64,000 bases of DNA from Perca fluviatilis (GCF_010015445.1 NC_053126.1:17562169-17626168), one strand, 5' to 3'; positions 1 to 13,192 are shown, numbered from the stretch's first letter. The notes: generated by a model not told the origin, from the sequence alone. A program made the numbers and translations.

Positions 1-2288
1 TCACTTTCTTGTCCCTACACCTTGTTGATGCCTCCAGAGTACGACTACATTGGTATGGGAAGGGAGGCCAAAGCTGTGACTATGACATCTTTCTTGGTGC
101 ATTATCTTCACACTCAATCTCCTTGGGGTAGATGGAGTGCACAGAGGAAGTGCTTCCACTGGTTAAATCCTAACATGTAACCAGACATTGCTTTTAGGGG
201 TTGGCTGTTAACAGGGTTGACAATGCTCTTTTATAGCCTTCAGATTGAATATTCCCTGAGTCTCCCGCTGCAGAGGCCATGTCATTACAGCTGATAGCTC
301 CATTATATTTTGAAAGAGTTGGCAGGACTTTTTATGTTTCGTATTTTCCCTTGCACTTAATGGCTGTCAGTGTTCCTTACCTTTAGTGTACATACTTTCA
401 CAAGGACATTTTCTAGTTGTTTTCTGTGTGGTCGCCTTTGTATTCACATTTAGATTTTCCAGACTACTGAAGACATAAATGCCATAACTTTGTAAAGATA
501 AGGAGCTTCAGATTTTAATTAATGTATAGACAAATTAACTTAATTTCACAACAACAACATGGTGCTTAGCTGTTCCAACGGTTCAACAATAATGAAAAAT
601 ATAATCACATAAAATACAATGTATATATACAGTAAATCAACCATATATATGCCCCCTTAAAGTCTGAAATTTTTTATTTCATAGTGTGACTTTTCATGAC
701 GTGTCGTTGTTACCGCGTTATAATAGAACCCACGCAACTTCTTGGCAAGACCCACCCTTCAATAGCATTTACACACTATTATTGGCCAGGTGTCCATGCT
801 TACGCAAGGTAACATAACCCTATTTGTTCAGTTCCTATCCCCTAACCAATCGGCTATCTTAACCTTAACAACTCGAGGTCAATGTCTAACCCCAACCAAT
901 CGAGCTGCTTCGTAGGGCAGGACTTGCCTAGAAGTTACGTGGATGTTGTTGTCAGCCAATCAAGCGCCTCCAGCCTCTCTCTTCAACAAGCAAGCTCAAC
1001 AACTACTCCTACCATGTCATTCTGTATCAACCAAATAGAAGCTGCTGCTGTAAACATAACACAGTTACTAACCTCTGGTTTATGTATTTAGCTTAACAAG
1101 GCTGCGCATGTTTATCGGACATGTGGCCATAGTTTTGCTGGGCTATGAGGCATATTGTGGATTTGGGCTACATTAGTTGCAATAGAGCTGCTTCTTAACC
1201 AACTGACATCCATGTTTAATGATGGAGTAGAAAATACACTGCAAAATCGCCTAAACATTACATTGTTCCCTCCTCTCTGCCTCTTCATTCCTCCGTGTTA
1301 CTGCTCCAAATTACCTTCTGTAGGTGGAGTGAAAAAAGCTTTAGGATCCACTCCTGGTCATCCAGACTCTGCTGTTTTTTTTTTTTTTTTTCTCTCTCTC
1401 TAACCATTTAATCAGAGAATTCAGCTGAGTAGGATTGAAAATGTACTCTGGCCCTGATGGTAGGAAAATAAACTTTCATCAATTATGTGTACCAACAGAT
1501 CAACTCATCAATCAAATGAAAATGATGTTTGCTTTTACTTCATTATTCATAATAATAAATATTCATTACTATTATTTAAATCTAGAGCATACTAATTAGT
1601 GAGATTGTTGAAATTTTTTTCTCCATTTTAGACAATGCTGCTCAATTTAAGATTGAAAGGTAATATAATTATGACCATATTCATTACATTGATAATAAAA
1701 CGTCTATTGTCTTCACATAATTTCATGACTTTTCTATCTCATCAAAAATAGTAAACGAACCAGAAAAACACTCCTTGTGCTGTGTAGACTAGAGGATTGG
1801 GGTTTTATTCCTACTTTTTATGTCTGCCTTATGAGTTTCCCTGAGAATAAACAATCTTAGAGTTTCTCTTTGAAATGATCCTGCATTTTGAAACTGTAAT
1901 TACAGCTGACATGAAGTGCTCTCCTCCACCCTCCACAGAAGAATGCCGTTTAAAAGCTTTTTTAATAAGAAGCTTTACAAGTACAATTACATGTATTAAT
2001 TGGTTCCCTATAAGGATAAATGAGAATGACAGGGTAATTAAAAGTTATGGTGGTAATTTCCCTAAAGATAATATACTATACAGTACATTCAAAGTCATTC
2101 ATTAATTGCTGAAATTATCTTAAGCAATTTTTTACTGCTCTCCCCTTTTAAAGAGGTTACAGGGGTGCAGTAAACCTTCAACAGTGGTTTTGACCAACTG
2201 CCTTCTAGACTAGAAATTAAAAATTATAGGAATAATTAAAATCACAAAGAGGAATGGGAATTGTCTGTATACAGCCCCCGTACATGCA

Positions 2289-2291
<3 letters not shown>
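1..2291. other. no gene recognised (AT-rich non-coding DNA)
   Basis: I see no exon, RNA gene or element with clear ends here. The stretch around 700-1100 contains short phrases built on 'aaccaatc' and looks like decayed interspersed repeat, but no termini are visible. A run of about 20 T lies at 1374-1390. The short open frames have no recognisable domain. Confidence 0.5.

Positions 2292-2349
<58 letters not shown>
2292..2349. repeat. (TA)n microsatellite
   Basis: Uninterrupted TA dinucleotides for about 58 bp. A minus-strand open frame through it encodes only Tyr-Ile repeats and is an artefact. Confidence 0.97.
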
Positions 2350-2350
<1 letters not shown>

Positions 2351-3210
2351 AAAAAACTATTTGATAATAAAGAAATGTGCAGAAATGATATTTAGAGGTC
2401 TGTCCGATCACTAGAAATGCATCTGGGTTCAGATACTGAATAAAAATCAAATTTTTTTTATTGATGCCAAATACTGAATTTTGAATGCTAGAATAGCTCC
2501 TGAAAACTTAAAACTGAGCATTAAAAACTGATCCTCAACCACAGACCCAGTTGGATCACTTCTTTTAAAATAACCCTATATACATGTAAAAGTAATGACT
2601 TATATAGATTTGTGCAAGAGACAGAAGTAAAGGAAGTCTGATATACACAGTACAATATTTGGTGCTGTTTCCTAATTCAACAAAAATCCTGCTTTAAAAG
2701 AACAGAGTACTTTTGGTAAGAATAGAGATAAAAGTCTTCCCACAGACTGACTTGGGGCAGAGTTGGGACTCTTGTGTGTTGTGAGCAGGCCTCAGTGGGA
2801 AACAGAGAATAATTTGATAATTTAAGCAACTCACATAATCTGCAGCTGCACAAAGAAAAAATGTTGTCAAGCCAAATTCCAAAAATGTTTATGTTGTGCA
2901 TTTGTGCTCAAAAACTGAACCTGTTGTCATTGCTAATGTTTGTATGATCATCCACTGTTTAATCTTATGTGAGCCGTTTTACACAATTTCTCCAGAATTA
3001 CTTAAACTTTGAACTCCTGTTGAGAAGATCAGGATCATTTCGATCTGTCAGTGCTCCCTATAAATTATCTATCTCATAATCCTTATTTGTATTCACTGTA
3101 AATGTACACCCGCCTGTATTATTGACCTGGGCTTACAGTAGTTTTGTGTGTTATGCTGACTGACCAGTCAGGCTTTCTTTCTTTCAAATTCCTTTAACAA
3201 CCATCCTTCA
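2350..3210. other. no feature recognised
   Basis: AT-rich sequence with no domain-bearing frame, no inverted ends and no simple repeat of note. Confidence 0.5.
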
Positions 3211-3300
3211 GGGCGCCTGCGTTTCTCACCTGAAAGAGTGTGCGCCCATATACAGTGGCTTAGTCCTTGAGGTAGCAGCCGTGGGTTCGGTTCCAACCTT
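3211..3300 (+). mobile_element. tRNA-derived SINE head, truncated
   Basis: The segment begins gggcgcctgcg and carries an A-box-like stretch (ctcacctgaaagagtg) followed by a B-box-like stretch (gggttcggttcc) at tRNA-like spacing. It resembles the head of the better preserved SINE at 31148-31331 on the opposite strand. The body and tail are missing. A real tRNA gene is unlikely because no cloverleaf closes and the sequence runs straight into unrelated DNA. Confidence 0.55.
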
Positions 3301-3900
3301 AATAGGTTGTATTTTTTCAGTATTTGTGACACTAATGATTTGTATCCAGGACTAATTACCTCCAGAAAAAGATTCAGAGGTCAGAACTGGCATTGAATCG
3401 GTATAAAATAACAAGGACAAATACTTTGGCATGAAATTACATCATAACAATAACACCTTTCCATTTAGAGCTTATTTGAAAGGCTACATGTCTTTTGAAA
3501 GAAGTTGTAGAATATTTCCTTTGTATCCTTGCAGCGATTTTAAAGAGGCGAGGGTCAAGATCTCTTTTCATACATGCAGATGCACATTCGCATTGACTGA
3601 AATTGAAAACACATTTAATAAAATGAGGGAGAGCTCGCTGGATACTATGTAGTATGTATGCTAAATTAATTGATTTTTTTTTTTATGTTTGTGTAAGAAA
3701 ACACTTTAACTTTTGCTTTACTTATCTGAAAAAATATTTAAATTTCTGCCAAATACATCATTTATCCAAACCTGTGGCTGGCTTGTATCTATGGTGATCG
3801 ATGTCTTATGATGGTTATAATATGGAAATAAGAGATTATAATATGGAAATAAGAGAGCAGTTATATTTACTAGTTGGAAATATATATATATATATATACA
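3301..3900. other. no gene recognised
   Basis: Non-coding sequence leading up to the Tc1 element. A short TA run at 3881-3898 supplied the TA-rich target for the insertion. A 22-bp phrase (agattataatatggaaataag) is nearly repeated back to back at about 3818-3855. Confidence 0.5.
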
Positions 3901-4054
3901 CAGTGGGGCAAAAAAGTATTTAGTCAGCCACCAATTTCTCCCACTTAAAAAGATGAGAGAGGCCTGTAATTTTCATCATAGGTACACTTCAACTATGAGA
4001 CAAAATTAGAAAAAAAAATCCAGAAAATCACATTGTAGGATTTTTAATGAATTA
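3901..4054 (+). repeat. left terminal inverted repeat of the Tc1 element
   Basis: About 154 bp whose inner ~100 bp match 4911-5017 in reverse complement. In Tc1 elements such repeats hold the transposase binding sites. Confidence 0.88.
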
Positions 4055-4260
4055 ATTGGTAAATTCCTCTGTAAAATAAGTATTTGGTCACCTACAAACA
4101 AGCAAGACTTCTGGCTCTCACAGACCTGTAACTTCTTCTTTAAGAGGCTCCTCTGTCCTACCTTACCTGCTTACCTGTATTAATTGCACCTGTTTGAACT
4201 TGTTATCAGTATAAAAGACACCTGTCCACAACCTCAAACAGTCACATGCCAAACTCCACT

Positions 4261-4910
4261 ATGGCCAAGACCAAAGAGCTGTCAAAGGACACCAGAAACA
4301 AAATTGTAGACCTGCACCAGGCTGGGAAGACTGAATCTGCAATAGGTAAGCAGCTTGGTGTGAACAAATTAACTGTGGGAGCAATTATTAGGAAATGGAA
4401 GACATACAAGACCACTGATAATCTCCCTTGATCTGGGGCTCCACGCAAGATCTCACCCCGTGGGGTCAACATGATCACAAGAATGGTGAGCAAAAATCCC
4501 AGAACCACACGGGGGGACCTAGTGAATGACCTGCAGAGAGCTGGGACCAAAGTAACAATGGCTACCATCAGTAACACACTACGCCACCAGGGACTCAAAT
4601 CCTGCAGTGCCAGATGTGTCCATGGGGTCATGTATCGTGAGATTTTGAGTGAAAACCTCCTTCCATCAGCAAGGGCATTGCAGATGAAACGTGGCTGGGT
4701 CTTTCAGCATGACAATGATCCCAAACACACCGCCTGGGCAATGAAGGAGTGGCTTCGTAAGAAGCATTTCAAGGTCCTGGAGTGGCCTAGCCAGTCTCCA
4801 GATCTCAACCCCATAGAAAATCTTTGGAGGGAGTTGAAAGTCCGTGTTGCCCAGCGACAGCCCCAAAACATCATTGCTCTAGAGGAGATCTCCACCATAA
4901 TTTGCAAATA

Positions 4911-4911
<1 letters not shown>
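4261..4911 (+). pseudogene. Tc1-like transposase, nonsense-mutated and internally deleted
   Basis: The intact family protein is about 340 residues and cuts and pastes the element through a DDE active site. Here the frame opens at [10 protein letters not shown] (4261; an upstream in-frame Met lies at 4246) with the first helix-turn-helix ([20 protein letters not shown]). A TGA at 4429-4431 interrupts it, probably a decayed CGA. The same frame then reads on through the [10 protein letters not shown] linker and the second helix-turn-helix. After GLKSCSARC the sequence jumps to [10 protein letters not shown], so the catalytic segment with the first Asp is gone. The second Asp (QHDNDPKH) and the final Glu (DLNPIENLW) remain. 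The C terminus stops early at ISTIICK. Only about 217 codons are left and no activity is expected. Confidence 0.93.
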
Positions 4912-6191
<1,280 letters not shown>

Positions 6192-6228
6192 ACCAGTAGG
6201 TGACTACGTCACGTAGTCACCTACTGGT
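6192..6228. repeat. perfect 37-bp palindrome
   Basis: An 18-bp arm (accagtaggtgactacgt) is followed by a single C and then its exact reverse complement. No element ends are evident around it. Confidence 0.95.
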
Positions 6229-6945
6229 GAGGGGTTGCCGCCATTACGTAAGATATACAAATTGTTGTTCATAAGTTTTTGTACAATATCATACAGACCC
6301 ATTTTATGAGAATGCTTTTTTCTAAATATATGATTTCTCCATACTATCTAGGGAAAGACATGTTTTTTATTTAGAATGAAGTAAATCTATCAGGAAAGTG
6401 TATTTAGACCGCACCAGACACCTTAACATTTCTGTTAATTTGTGTGGCTTCCTGCAGAGCTGATAATGAGAATAATAATAGGAACATGTGAACACACAAG
6501 TACTTTGTTAGCAGATGTTGATGCAATTTTCTCTCAATATGGTCTTTTTCTATTTCTCCTCTGCATAATATGTATTACCAATTTTCTTTCTACCTTTTTT
6601 CTTTAATAAAGTGTACATTTCACATATAGCTGATACTGATGCTGCTATATTCAGTGTGTTGATTCATTCAGTAGCATTATTGTTGATGTATCATATTCCT
6701 AATTTCTGCTGCAACACTCAATTTATTAGACTGTCCTCCGAAAAACACCCCCATAAGTCGATTGTTTAAGCAGCAAGTATATTCCCATTTATAGTGGTGG
6801 CCCCCTCTATTGGCCATAGTAATAATATATATTATTATATTATATTATATATATAGTATATAGTGTATAAGAGTGCCAAAACTCTGCATATAGGATGCAG
6901 GTTGGGATGATTGATGGGTCAAACAAACAGAGGGCTTTCAACCAG
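6229..6945. other. no gene recognised
   Basis: AT-rich DNA. A stretch of alternating TA/ATT words lies at about 6825-6862. Nothing else is recognisable. Confidence 0.5.
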
Positions 6946-7643
6946 AGGTCTGTACTACAAAGCAAGATTTGGCGTTAACGAGGTAACTTCAGGTTCAACC
7001 CAGAGTTTTCTGTATCACGACAGTGGATCAGTTGTTACCGGGTTCAATCGCCGTGGTAACTTATGATGAACACCTAACCTGGTCGGGAGCAGGTTATGTT
7101 GGAGATTAGAGATCAACCGGTGTAAAAGCACCGCCTACTGACCAATCAATACTCAATTGATTACGGCGTCACTGTTCTTAGAAGATCAGGTGGCGCTCGG
7201 TGTGTGGAGAGAGCACAAGCGTAATTACGGTCAAATCTTGTGCCTGACTGATGGGGAAGTGATATTGATAAGCGTTGTGATTTATACATCTACAGCCTCG
7301 GCTATTTTTTTTCCAGTTTTCCTCCTGTTTTAGGAAGCAGCGGCATTATTGCGTTTTGCCTGTAAAACCGTGTCTGTGTTCTTCATATTTATGTAGAATT
7401 ATAGTTTGCTCTTCTTATATAAAATATGCGGCTCTGGTAGATGTTTTCGATTGGTCGTGCTGTGCAAACACCGCCTCTTTTATGTGAACATGCTCGCCGC
7501 TGGATTGGGAAACCCTGGGTTGACTGAAGTTTAGAACCACCGTCGTGACACAGCTTATGCGGGACCGCGGTTGTTAGGTTAGGTGAAGCCGGGTAACTGA
7601 AATAAATCCAGGACATGTTGATCCTGCTTCGTAGTACAGGCCT
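6946..7643. mobile_element. non-autonomous DNA transposon, possibly PIF/Harbinger-like
   Basis: The left end aggtctgtactacaaagcaa and the reverse complement of the right end aggcctgtactacgaagcag match at 17 of 20 positions. Trinucleotide CAG copies flank the ends (6943-6945 and 7644-7646), giving a 3-bp target duplication. A 3-bp duplication suits PIF/Harbinger, though that superfamily usually targets TWA, so the class is uncertain. The interior holds no recognisable transposase; the 101-residue minus-strand frame inside it has no known motif. Confidence 0.75.
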
Positions 7644-8162
7644 CAGGAGACCAGAGTTTGTGTCCTGTTTGAAAAGAAAAGCAAGTAAAGTCACGTTACA
7701 AATGTACGGATTTTAACCCAAATCATGATCTTTTTCTAAACTTAACTAAGTAGTTTTGGTGCCTTAACCTATCCAAACTGCAACTGTTTCTCAGCGGCAG
7801 CTGCATGTTTAAAACAGCAACCGTTATGTTCTCTGGTTTACACTGTAAGAAAAGATACACCATATTTCAATTCAATTCAATTTTATTTATAGTATCAAAT
7901 CATAACACGAGTTATCTTGAGACACTTTACAGATAGAGTAGGTCAAGCCCCAACAATTGCAGTAATTCCCTCAAGAGCAAGCAGTGTGACCAGTGCGACA
8001 GTGGCGAGGAAAAACTCCCTCTTGGGAAGAAACCTCGGACAGACCCAGGCTCTTGGTAGGCGGTGTCTGACGGTGCCGGTTGGGGATGCGATGAACAGTG
8101 GCGATAATAGTCACATTAATAATGGAACAGTGACTTCAAATGGTAGTCGTAGTAGTTCATGT

Positions 8163-8312
8163 CATATCAGGGCCCTGCAGGGCATTACAGGATGTAGCGT
8201 GACCCAGCAGAGCATGGATGGACGTAGCAGGAAGCAGCAGGGTTTAGCAGGACGCAGTATGACATTGCAGGGCACCGCTGAGCTCAGCAGGGAATGCAGC
8301 AGGACCACGGCG
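8163..8312 (-). repeat. minisatellite in the L2 3' UTR
   Basis: Degenerate tandem units of about 15 bp built on gcagggcatagcagg. The plus-strand 158-residue frame through it (7917-8393) is non-coding. The second L2 copy has its own diverged version at 26335-26455. Confidence 0.7.
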
Positions 8313-8703
8313 ACAGCTGCAACCAGGATCTTGGTGCCAAAGTTCTCCAAGGAAATATGCTGGGAGAAAAAACATAAGGACTCCAGGGAGTAAACTCCCC
8401 AGAAGCTAGGATTAATAACAAGCATTTCTGGAACGGGATGCACACAAATGGTAATAGAAAGGGAGAGGAGAGAGCAGCTCAGTGTGTCAAAGGAAAGAAG
8501 TCCCCCGGCAGTCTAGAACTATAACAGCGTAACTAAGAGAGACAGGTCATAAGGAGAGGTGGCCTGTTCGGGCTTGAAACTCTCCCCTGCCGGATCGGGC
8601 TGTGCTGGCCTGCCTCCCTCTACTTTTGTTATATATTATTAATCTAACAATTATGAAGAGAAGCAGGTGGGCCAGTTAGGTAGACACTGCAACTCCTCAC
8701 TCC

Positions 8704-10722
8704 CTAACTATAAGCTTTATCAAATAGGAGAGTTTTAAGTTCATTCTTGAATGTGGTGACAGTTTCTGCCCCCCCAACCCAGATTGGGAGCTGGTTCCAT
8801 AGGAGAGGAGCCTGATAACTAAAGGCTCTGGCTCCCATTCTAATTTTAGAGACTCTAGGTACCACAAGTAACTCTGCATTCTGGGAGCGCAGTGCTCTAG
8901 TGGGACAATAAGGTATTAGGAGCTCTTCTAGATATGATGGTGCTTGACCATTTAGAGCTTTGTAGGTCAGGAGAAGGATTTTAAATTCAATCCTGGATTT
9001 TACAGGAAGCCAATGCAGAGAAGCTAATACAGGAGAAATATGATCTCTTTTCTTAGTTCTTGTGAGAACACGTGCTGCAGCATTCTGGATCAGCTGGAGA
9101 GTCTTAAGGGACTTATTTGAGCAACCTGACAGTAGGGAATTACAATAGTCCAGCCTGGAAGTAACGAATGCATGGATTAGTTTTTCAACATCGTTTTGAG
9201 ACAGGATATTCCTAATTTTGGCAATGTTACGAAGATGTAAAAAGGCTGTTCTTGAGGTTTGTTTTAGATGGGCGTTAAAGGATATATCCTGATCAAAAAT
9301 AACCCCTAGATTTCTGACAGTAGTGCTGGAGGCCAGGGCAATACCATCCAGAGTAGCTAAGTCTTTAGATAATGAGGTTCGGAGGTGTTTAGGGCCCAGC
9401 ACAATAACTTCAGTTTTGTTAGAGTTTAACATCAGAAAATTATAGGTCATCCAGGATTTTATATCTTTAATGCACGCTTGAAGTTTAGCTAGCTGATTGG
9501 TTTCGTCGGATTTGATTGACAAGTATAACTGGGTGTCATCCGCATAACAGTGAAAGTTAATTGAGTGTTTCCTAATAATATTACCAAGAGAAAGCATATA
9601 TAAGGAGAATAGAATTGGTCCAAGCACTGAGCCTTGTGGAACGCCATGGCTAACTTTAGCATACTTGGAGGATTTATCGTTAACATTAACAAATTGAGAT
9701 CGATCAGAGAAATGGGACTTAAACAAGTCCTTTGTCTGCAGCAGTTAGAAGCTCGTTAGTAATTTTCACCATGCCGTCTCTGTGCAATGATGCTTTCTAA
9801 ATCCTGATTGAAAGTCATCAAATAAACTATTGCTATGTAGAAAATCACATAACTGATTAGCAACTACCTTCTCAAGGATCTTGGATAAAAAGGGAAGGTT
9901 AGATATAGGTCTATAGTTTGCTAAGACCTCAGGATCGAGGGTGGTTTTATTTAGAAGAGGTTTTATAACAGCTACTTTAAATGACTGCGGTACATAACCT
10001 GTTAATAAGGACATATTGATCATATCTAGTAATGAAGTGTTAACCATGGGTAGTGCTTCTTTGAGTAGTCTCGTTGGGATGGGGTCTAAGAGACAGGTAG
10101 ATGGCTTAGCTGAGGATATCTTTAACATTAATTGTTGAAGGTCTATATTATAAAAGCAGTCTAAAAATATGTCGGGACTAGTCGTTCTTTCTAGCGGTCC
10201 TGCGTTTAAAGGTGAACCGTTAGAAGTTGAGGGCAAAAGGTGATGGATTTTATCTCTAATTGCTATAATTTTATCATTAAAGAAGCTCATGAAGTCATCA
10301 CTACTCAGAGCTAGAGGAATAGATGGCTCAGTAGAGCTGTGACTATCTGTCAGCCTGGCTACAGTGCTGAAAAGAAACCTTGAGTTGTTCTTATATTCTT
10401 CTATTAGTGATGAGTAATAGTCTGATCTGGCCTTTCTTAGTACCTTCCTATAGGTTTTGAGACTTTCTTGCCACTCCAAATTAAATTCTTTCACTTTGGT
10501 GGAACGCCATTTACTTTCTAGGTTTCGCGAGATTTGTTTTAATTTGCGAGTTTGGGAGTTATACCAAGGTGCTAGTTTCCTTTGCTTCATCATCTTCTTT
10601 TTGAGTGGAGCAACAGAGTCTAAAGTCATCCGTAGGCAGGTCGTAGCACCGTCTACAAATGTATCAATTTGAGAGGGACTAAGGTTAACATAAAGGTCCT
10701 CTGTTATGTTAAGGCATGACAT
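8704..10722 (-). pseudogene. L2 ORF2 reverse transcriptase region with motif A deleted
   Basis: This part copies element RNA into DNA at the nicked target. The N-terminal block (10722-9766, about 318 codons) runs to the fingers motifs ANYRPISNLPFLSKILEK (residue ~268) and FQSGFRKHHCTETA. A frameshift then occurs and the frame dies at 9766. A new open block of 340 codons (9726-8704) begins at [11 protein letters not shown] and holds motif B ([11 protein letters not shown], residues 27-37), the catalytic YADD (61-64), and the L2-type C terminus ([26 protein letters not shown]). Sequence between the blocks, roughly 40 codons including motif A with its catalytic Asp, is missing. The enzyme would be inactive even with the frameshift repaired. 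Confidence 0.92.
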
Positions 10723-10802
10723 AGAGTCAAATGCTGTTGGAATATCTTCCTTAAATTTAGCTATAGCACTGTCAGATAGGCACCTAGTGTAGAAGTTTTT
10801 AT

Positions 10803-11624
10803 CTAGGCTAATTTAGTATATTCAGGTATTAAGAATTTGAAAGTAATTAAAGAATGATCTGATAATACCGAATTCTGCGGAAATACTATTAAATCCTCAA
10901 TTTCAATACCGTATGCCAACACAAGGTCGAGGGTGTGGTTAAAACAGTGCGTCGCCTTGTGCACACTGACGGAAACCGATTGAATCCAATAATGAGTTGA
11001 AAGCAGTACTAAGGCTATCATTGTCAACATCCACATGGATATTAAAATCACCTACAATAAGTACTTTGTCAGATTTAAGGACTAAACATGAAAAAAAAAA
11101 TACGGACCTGGAGCCCTGTAAATAACAACGAATATAATTGGCTGTAATGTTTTCCATTTTGGATGTTGAAGATTAAGAACAAGACTTTCAAACGATTTAT
11201 AATTTAGTTTAGGTTTAGGATTAATTAACAGGCTTGAATCAAAGATGGCTGCAACTCCCCCTCCTCGGCCTGAGCCTCTAGGAATTTGAGTATTAATATG
11301 ACTGGGAGGAGTGGCTTCATTTAGACTGACATATTCTTCCTGGCCCAGCCAGGTTTCAGTAAGACAAAATAAATCAATTTTATTATCTGATATCAAATCG
11401 TTTACCAATACTGCTTTAGAAGACAGAGATCTAATATTTAATAGTCCACATCTAATTTTCCTATTTTGTTCTATCGTTGCAGTCGTTTTAATTCCAATTA
11501 GGTTGTTAAGTATAGCGCATCTTTTGTTTACCTTTGATTTAACCGATCTGAGCCGGGGGACAGACACCGTGCTTATTAGACTATGAGTGGGCGACTGATC
11601 CAACGGAAGCACAGAGGGGCGCAT
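10803..11624 (-). pseudogene. L2 ORF2 N-terminal APE-type endonuclease, frameshifted
   Basis: In this family the domain nicks the target DNA to prime reverse transcription. From the Met at 11624 I can read GLLNIRSLSSKA, LFCLTETWLG and VVIYRAPGPY. After an A-run near 11090 the frame shifts and reads VLIVGDFNIHVDVDNDS. After another shift it reads HTLDLVLAYGIEIED and SDHSLITFKF. These correspond to the N, E, Y-R, GDFN and SDH blocks of the exonuclease-III-like fold, in the expected order. The start lies about 50 bp inside the end of ORF1, in another frame. At least two frameshifts inactivate it. Confidence 0.9.
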
Positions 11625-12486
11625 TGCACTGCACCTCTGATTACTAATATCAAACTTGGGTTGTCATGGTTTATGACCGATAATAGATTTTTAGATATGA
11701 GAGCGGCTCCGTCCCAGGTGGGATGAATGCCGTCTCTCCTAATCAGACCAGGCTTTCCCCAGAACGCCCTCCAGTTATTCACATAGCCCACATCATTAGC
11801 TGGGCACCACCCCGACAACCAGCGGTGGAAGGATGACGTACGGCTGTACATTTCATCATTGGTCAGGTTTGGCAGGGGTCCAGAGAAAACTACTGAGTCC
11901 GACATTGTCTTTGCGTATGCACAAAGTGACTCAACATTAATTTTAGTGATCTCCGATTTACGACCATTACCACCTACGTGAAGTATGATCTTACTGTATT
12001 TACGGTTCTTTTTAGCCAGCAGCTTTAGATGGGATCCGCCGGCTTCACATGTCGCAGTATAGAGCTCCCAATAACCAGAATTGTCTTCTCAGCGGGTGTA
12101 TCACTGAGTAGGGAGAAACTGTTACAGAGGCGAAGATGCTCCGGTTTAGAGCAACCGTCATCATGTGCACTCCCTGGTTTAGATCTAACGCTACGCTTCC
12201 CTCGGAGAGTCACCCACTCGCCCGGCTGCTCGGGGTCTGCCGGGGGACAGCTAGCAGAAGCTGCAGAAGCTACAGTATGAGCTACATGGCGCTGACTAGC
12301 TACGGAAGCATATGATTCTGATTCCATGGTGCGGAGCCGAGCCTCAAACTCACTAAGCCTTGCCTCCAGAGCAGCGAATATACTACATTTATTACATGTA
12401 TCGTTATCACTAAAGGAGGCAGATGAATAGCTAAACATTTGACACACAGAGCAAGAAAGAGCAGGAGAGGGAGAGGAATTAGCCAT
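11576..12486 (-). pseudogene. L2 ORF1 with coiled coil and esterase (SGNH-like) motifs
   Basis: ORF1 proteins of CR1/L2 LINEs bind element RNA, and some carry an esterase-like domain. From Met at 12486 the protein starts MANSSPSPALSCSVCQMF. It has paired cysteines (CSVC, CNKC) and a short heptad-like stretch (LEARLSEFEARLRTMES, about residues 41-57). The esterase blocks follow: ILVIGSSIL (near residue 136), IILHVGGN in another frame, and RRDGIHPTWDGA near the C terminus. These match block I Gly-x-Ser, the Gly-Asn block and the Asp-x-x-His block of SGNH hydrolases. A frameshift, probably with a small deletion, separates the first block from the rest near 12025-12050. Confidence 0.85.
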
Positions 12487-12735
12487 TGCTAATGGCTAAG
12501 CTAAAGTAGCTAACAGCGTTTTAACAATTGTAAATTCAGCGAGTCAGTCGCTGTAAGTGAAGCTAAGTATAAGTGCTTGAGTAGAACAATTGTAATTCAA
12601 ATGCAATCCAGGCAAATAGCCGCTAATTTAAACAATAAAACAGAGTTGGGTATGTTTTTGCTGGAGCAGCAGACTAGCGGTTGTAACACGGGAAACCGGA
12701 AGTGACACAACATGCTTACCTTACAAGTCAGCACG

Positions 12736-13192
12736 TCAGCACTAGCACATATCTACTCAATAAAAATGAGGCAACAGATTACAAGCAATATTATGAATTA
12801 AATTTCACATGGTTTGGTATTGAGTAAATATTAATTAAATGAGACCCTTAATAGTTATCCATTTAATATGAGTATAATCGAATAGAAAACAGTACAGAAT
12901 TAATTATAACCTAAACTAAAATATTGAGTTGATTTGAAAAAGATAAACTCCCTAATGTGTAAATAGTACTAATAAAAGTTAATTTAATTCTACATATCAA
13001 TGATATACAATTGAGTAATAATCATCTACATTAATCTGCACATCGATTTGAATGTAATCAATGCAATGAATTAAACCTAAATATTATTTCTTAGGAATAA
13101 CTAGTCTATGGCCCAGAAAGTACAGAACTTAACAAATACTCAAATAAGAATTTTATTAACAATTCACTTTTGTGCTTTCGACTCATTGTTGT
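12736..13192. other. AT-rich DNA, no gene
   Basis: Very AT-rich sequence between the LINE 5' end and the next repeat. It may be the interior of the candidate outer element bounded at 7839 and 15075. Confidence 0.4.

Larger units (their letters stand above)
7862..12725 (-). mobile_element. near full-length L2-type LINE, inactive
   Basis: Read on the minus strand, the element begins near 12725 with a GC-richer 5' UTR. It continues through ORF1 (12486-11576) and ORF2 (11624-8704), and ends in a 3' UTR whose last bases are tandem ATTCA-like units at 7866-7882. A truncated copy of the same family lies at 26013-26969, which fixes the 3' end. Both ORFs are broken by stops, frameshifts and at least one internal deletion, so the copy is dead. 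ORF1 esterase motifs, an APE-type endonuclease and an L2/CR1-type reverse transcriptase identify the clade. The exact 5' boundary and target duplication could not be fixed. Confidence 0.9.

Noticed and set aside
882..1091. Short open frame with a Met start near the left edge
   Set aside because: No domain, no splice context that could be supported, and the surrounding sequence looks like decayed repeat.
2217..2450. Minus-strand frame with Tyr-Ile repeats
   Set aside because: Translation of the (TA)n microsatellite.
4242..4631. 129-residue minus-strand frame
   Set aside because: Antisense shadow of the Tc1 transposase pseudogene.
7917..8393. 158-residue plus-strand open frame
   Set aside because: It lies in the antisense of the L2 3' UTR and runs through a minisatellite; Gly-Arg-Ser rich composition reflects the repeat and not a protein.
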